Source: Amphimedon queenslandica (Eukaryota > Porifera > Demospongiae > Haplosclerida > Niphatidae). Taken from it: a stretch of DNA of 26,678 bases. How positions within the stretch are numbered: position 1 is the first letter of the stretch; every line of letters starts with the position of its first letter. Below the pieces are notes generated by a model, which ran no database searches, was not told the DNA's origin, and worked only from the letters and a program-made list of their open reading frames with translations. Below are positions 9,005 to 26,678 of the stretch, piece by piece. The stretch covers positions 201,973 through 228,650 of the forward strand of contig NW_003546273.1 in the NCBI RefSeq assembly GCF_000090795.2, written 5' to 3'. Both the position numbers and the translations under genes were made by a program.

Positions 9005-9530
9005 TCAATCATTTTTTTTCCAAAAAATGGCTCCAAAAATATCCCAAATTTTTACTACATTTTTTGATACATATTGATGTCCTTATGCTATGTAGAAAGT
9101 TTGAGCTGATTTTGACTTCAATTTTTTGAGTTACGGCCATTTTAAGAAAACACCAAAATTCTGAAAAATACCCTGTATTATAGCCTATGGTTTTTTCCAA
9201 AAAATGGCTCCAAAAACACCCCAAATTTTTATTACATTTTTTGATACATATTGATGTCCTTATGCTGTGTAGAAAGTTTGAGCTGATTTCGACTTCAATT
9301 TTTTGAGTTATGGCAACTTCAATTTTTTTGAGTTATGGCCATTTTAAGAAAACACTAAAAATTCTGAAAAATTACCCAAAGCTATAGCCCATGGTTTTTT
9401 CCAAAAAATGGCTCCAAAAACACTCCAAATTTTTATTACATTTCTTGATACATATTGATGTCTTTATGCTGTGTAGAAAGTTTGAGCTGATTCCGACTTC
9501 AATTTTTGAGTTACGACCATTATAAGTAGT
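9005..9530. repeat. Three-copy dispersed repeat, reverse orientation
   Basis: A unit of about 177-204 bp occurs three times. Each contains TTTTTTCCAAAAAATGGCTCC, AAATTTTTATTACATT, GATACATATTGATGTCCTTA, GTAGAAAGTTTGAGCTGATT and TTTTGAGTTATGGCCATTTT. Phase markers (GATGTC) fall at 9076, 9253 and 9457; the last unit is longer because a short segment (ACTTCAATTTTTT with TGAGTTATGGC) is duplicated. The same family lies in the opposite orientation at 20070-20575. Small ORFs here are shadows of the repeat. Confidence 0.8.
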
Positions 9531-9852
9531 AAATTTAAAAAATTAATGATTAAGCACATTGCAGCTGCATTTTATTATAATTATTTGAAGCATTTTAAAA
9601 CAATTAAAAAAAAAATAATTACAAAACCATCACAAATTATTTTTTAATTTTTTCTTGAAACAATTAATAAATGGGACTGACAGCTACAAGTATAAAAGAT
9701 ACAAAAAGCATTATAAAAGATACAAAAGTATAGTAACAAAGTTTCTAAATATCAAGCATATCTCTAAATAATAATAACAACAACAATAACAATATTCACT
9801 AAAAGCTACAACAATCAGTTATATTTTTAGCAAACGAGAGCGGTAGGTGTTA
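9531..9852. other. AT-rich 3' flank of the minus-strand gene
   Basis: Low-complexity A/T sequence with an ACAACAATAAC run near 9778. It probably carries the 3' UTR of the minus-strand gene. A minus-strand AATAAA at 9571-9576 is the only canonical polyadenylation hexamer I noticed on that side. Confidence 0.4.
9571..9576 (-). terminator. Candidate polyadenylation signal AATAAA
   Basis: Minus-strand AATAAA about 277 bp downstream of the minus-strand stop codon. In such AT-rich DNA one hexamer is weak evidence. Confidence 0.2.

Positions 9853-26678
<16,826 letters not shown>

Noticed and set aside
9009..9224. Minus-strand ORF in the spacer after DAGL
   Set aside because: It is entirely within the three-copy dispersed repeat; the translation repeats itself with the repeat period.

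Overview
The window looks like a piece of an intron-rich, AT-rich metazoan genome, most likely a demosponge and plausibly Amphimedon queenslandica. The reasons are short GT-AG introns, long Calx-beta arrays joined to VWA and VWD domains (the make-up of sponge aggregation-factor core proteins such as MAFp3/MAFp4), many TACATGTA palindromes in non-coding DNA, and dense MITE-like and microsatellite sequence in introns. The species is inferred from gene content and sequence style, not from a database match.

Layout, left to right. (1) 1-1959: no exon I can support with confidence. It holds one weak minus-strand ORF and three inverted-repeat (foldback/MITE-like) structures. (2) 1960-6246, plus strand: the 3' part of a secreted aggregation-factor-like gene, eight exons, about 766 residues: half a Calx-beta domain, two full Calx-beta domains, a VWD domain, and a C-terminal module resembling the C-terminal domain of inter-alpha-trypsin-inhibitor heavy chains. 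(3) 6443-8694, plus strand: a complete two-exon diacylglycerol lipase of the DAGL-alpha/beta family, about 690 residues, starting only 196 bp after the previous stop codon. (4) 8695-9852: AT-rich spacer with a MITE-like element and a three-copy dispersed repeat. (5) 9853-26678, minus strand: at least 34 exons of one large aggregation-factor-like gene whose 5' end lies beyond the right edge. The visible 2,858 residues read IgGFc-binding domain, nine Calx-beta, VWA, four Calx-beta, two nearly identical VWA, VWD, ITIH-like C-terminus, stop.

The two aggregation-factor-like genes share the same VWD plus C-terminal ending, point at each other, and enclose the lipase gene. Every intron I could place in both of them is phase 1, so each internal exon is symmetric and can be skipped, duplicated or shuffled without breaking the frame. 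Each Calx-beta domain is normally built from two exons: a 5' half of about 130-180 nt and a 3' half of about 190-240 nt. The products would be calcium-binding, multimodular extracellular adhesion proteins of the sponge cell-aggregation/allorecognition type. The lipase is a membrane-bound lipid-signalling enzyme with no evident functional link to them other than position.

Exon borders were placed by eye from GT-AG signals, reading frame, phase and homology between the copies. No alignment or search was run.
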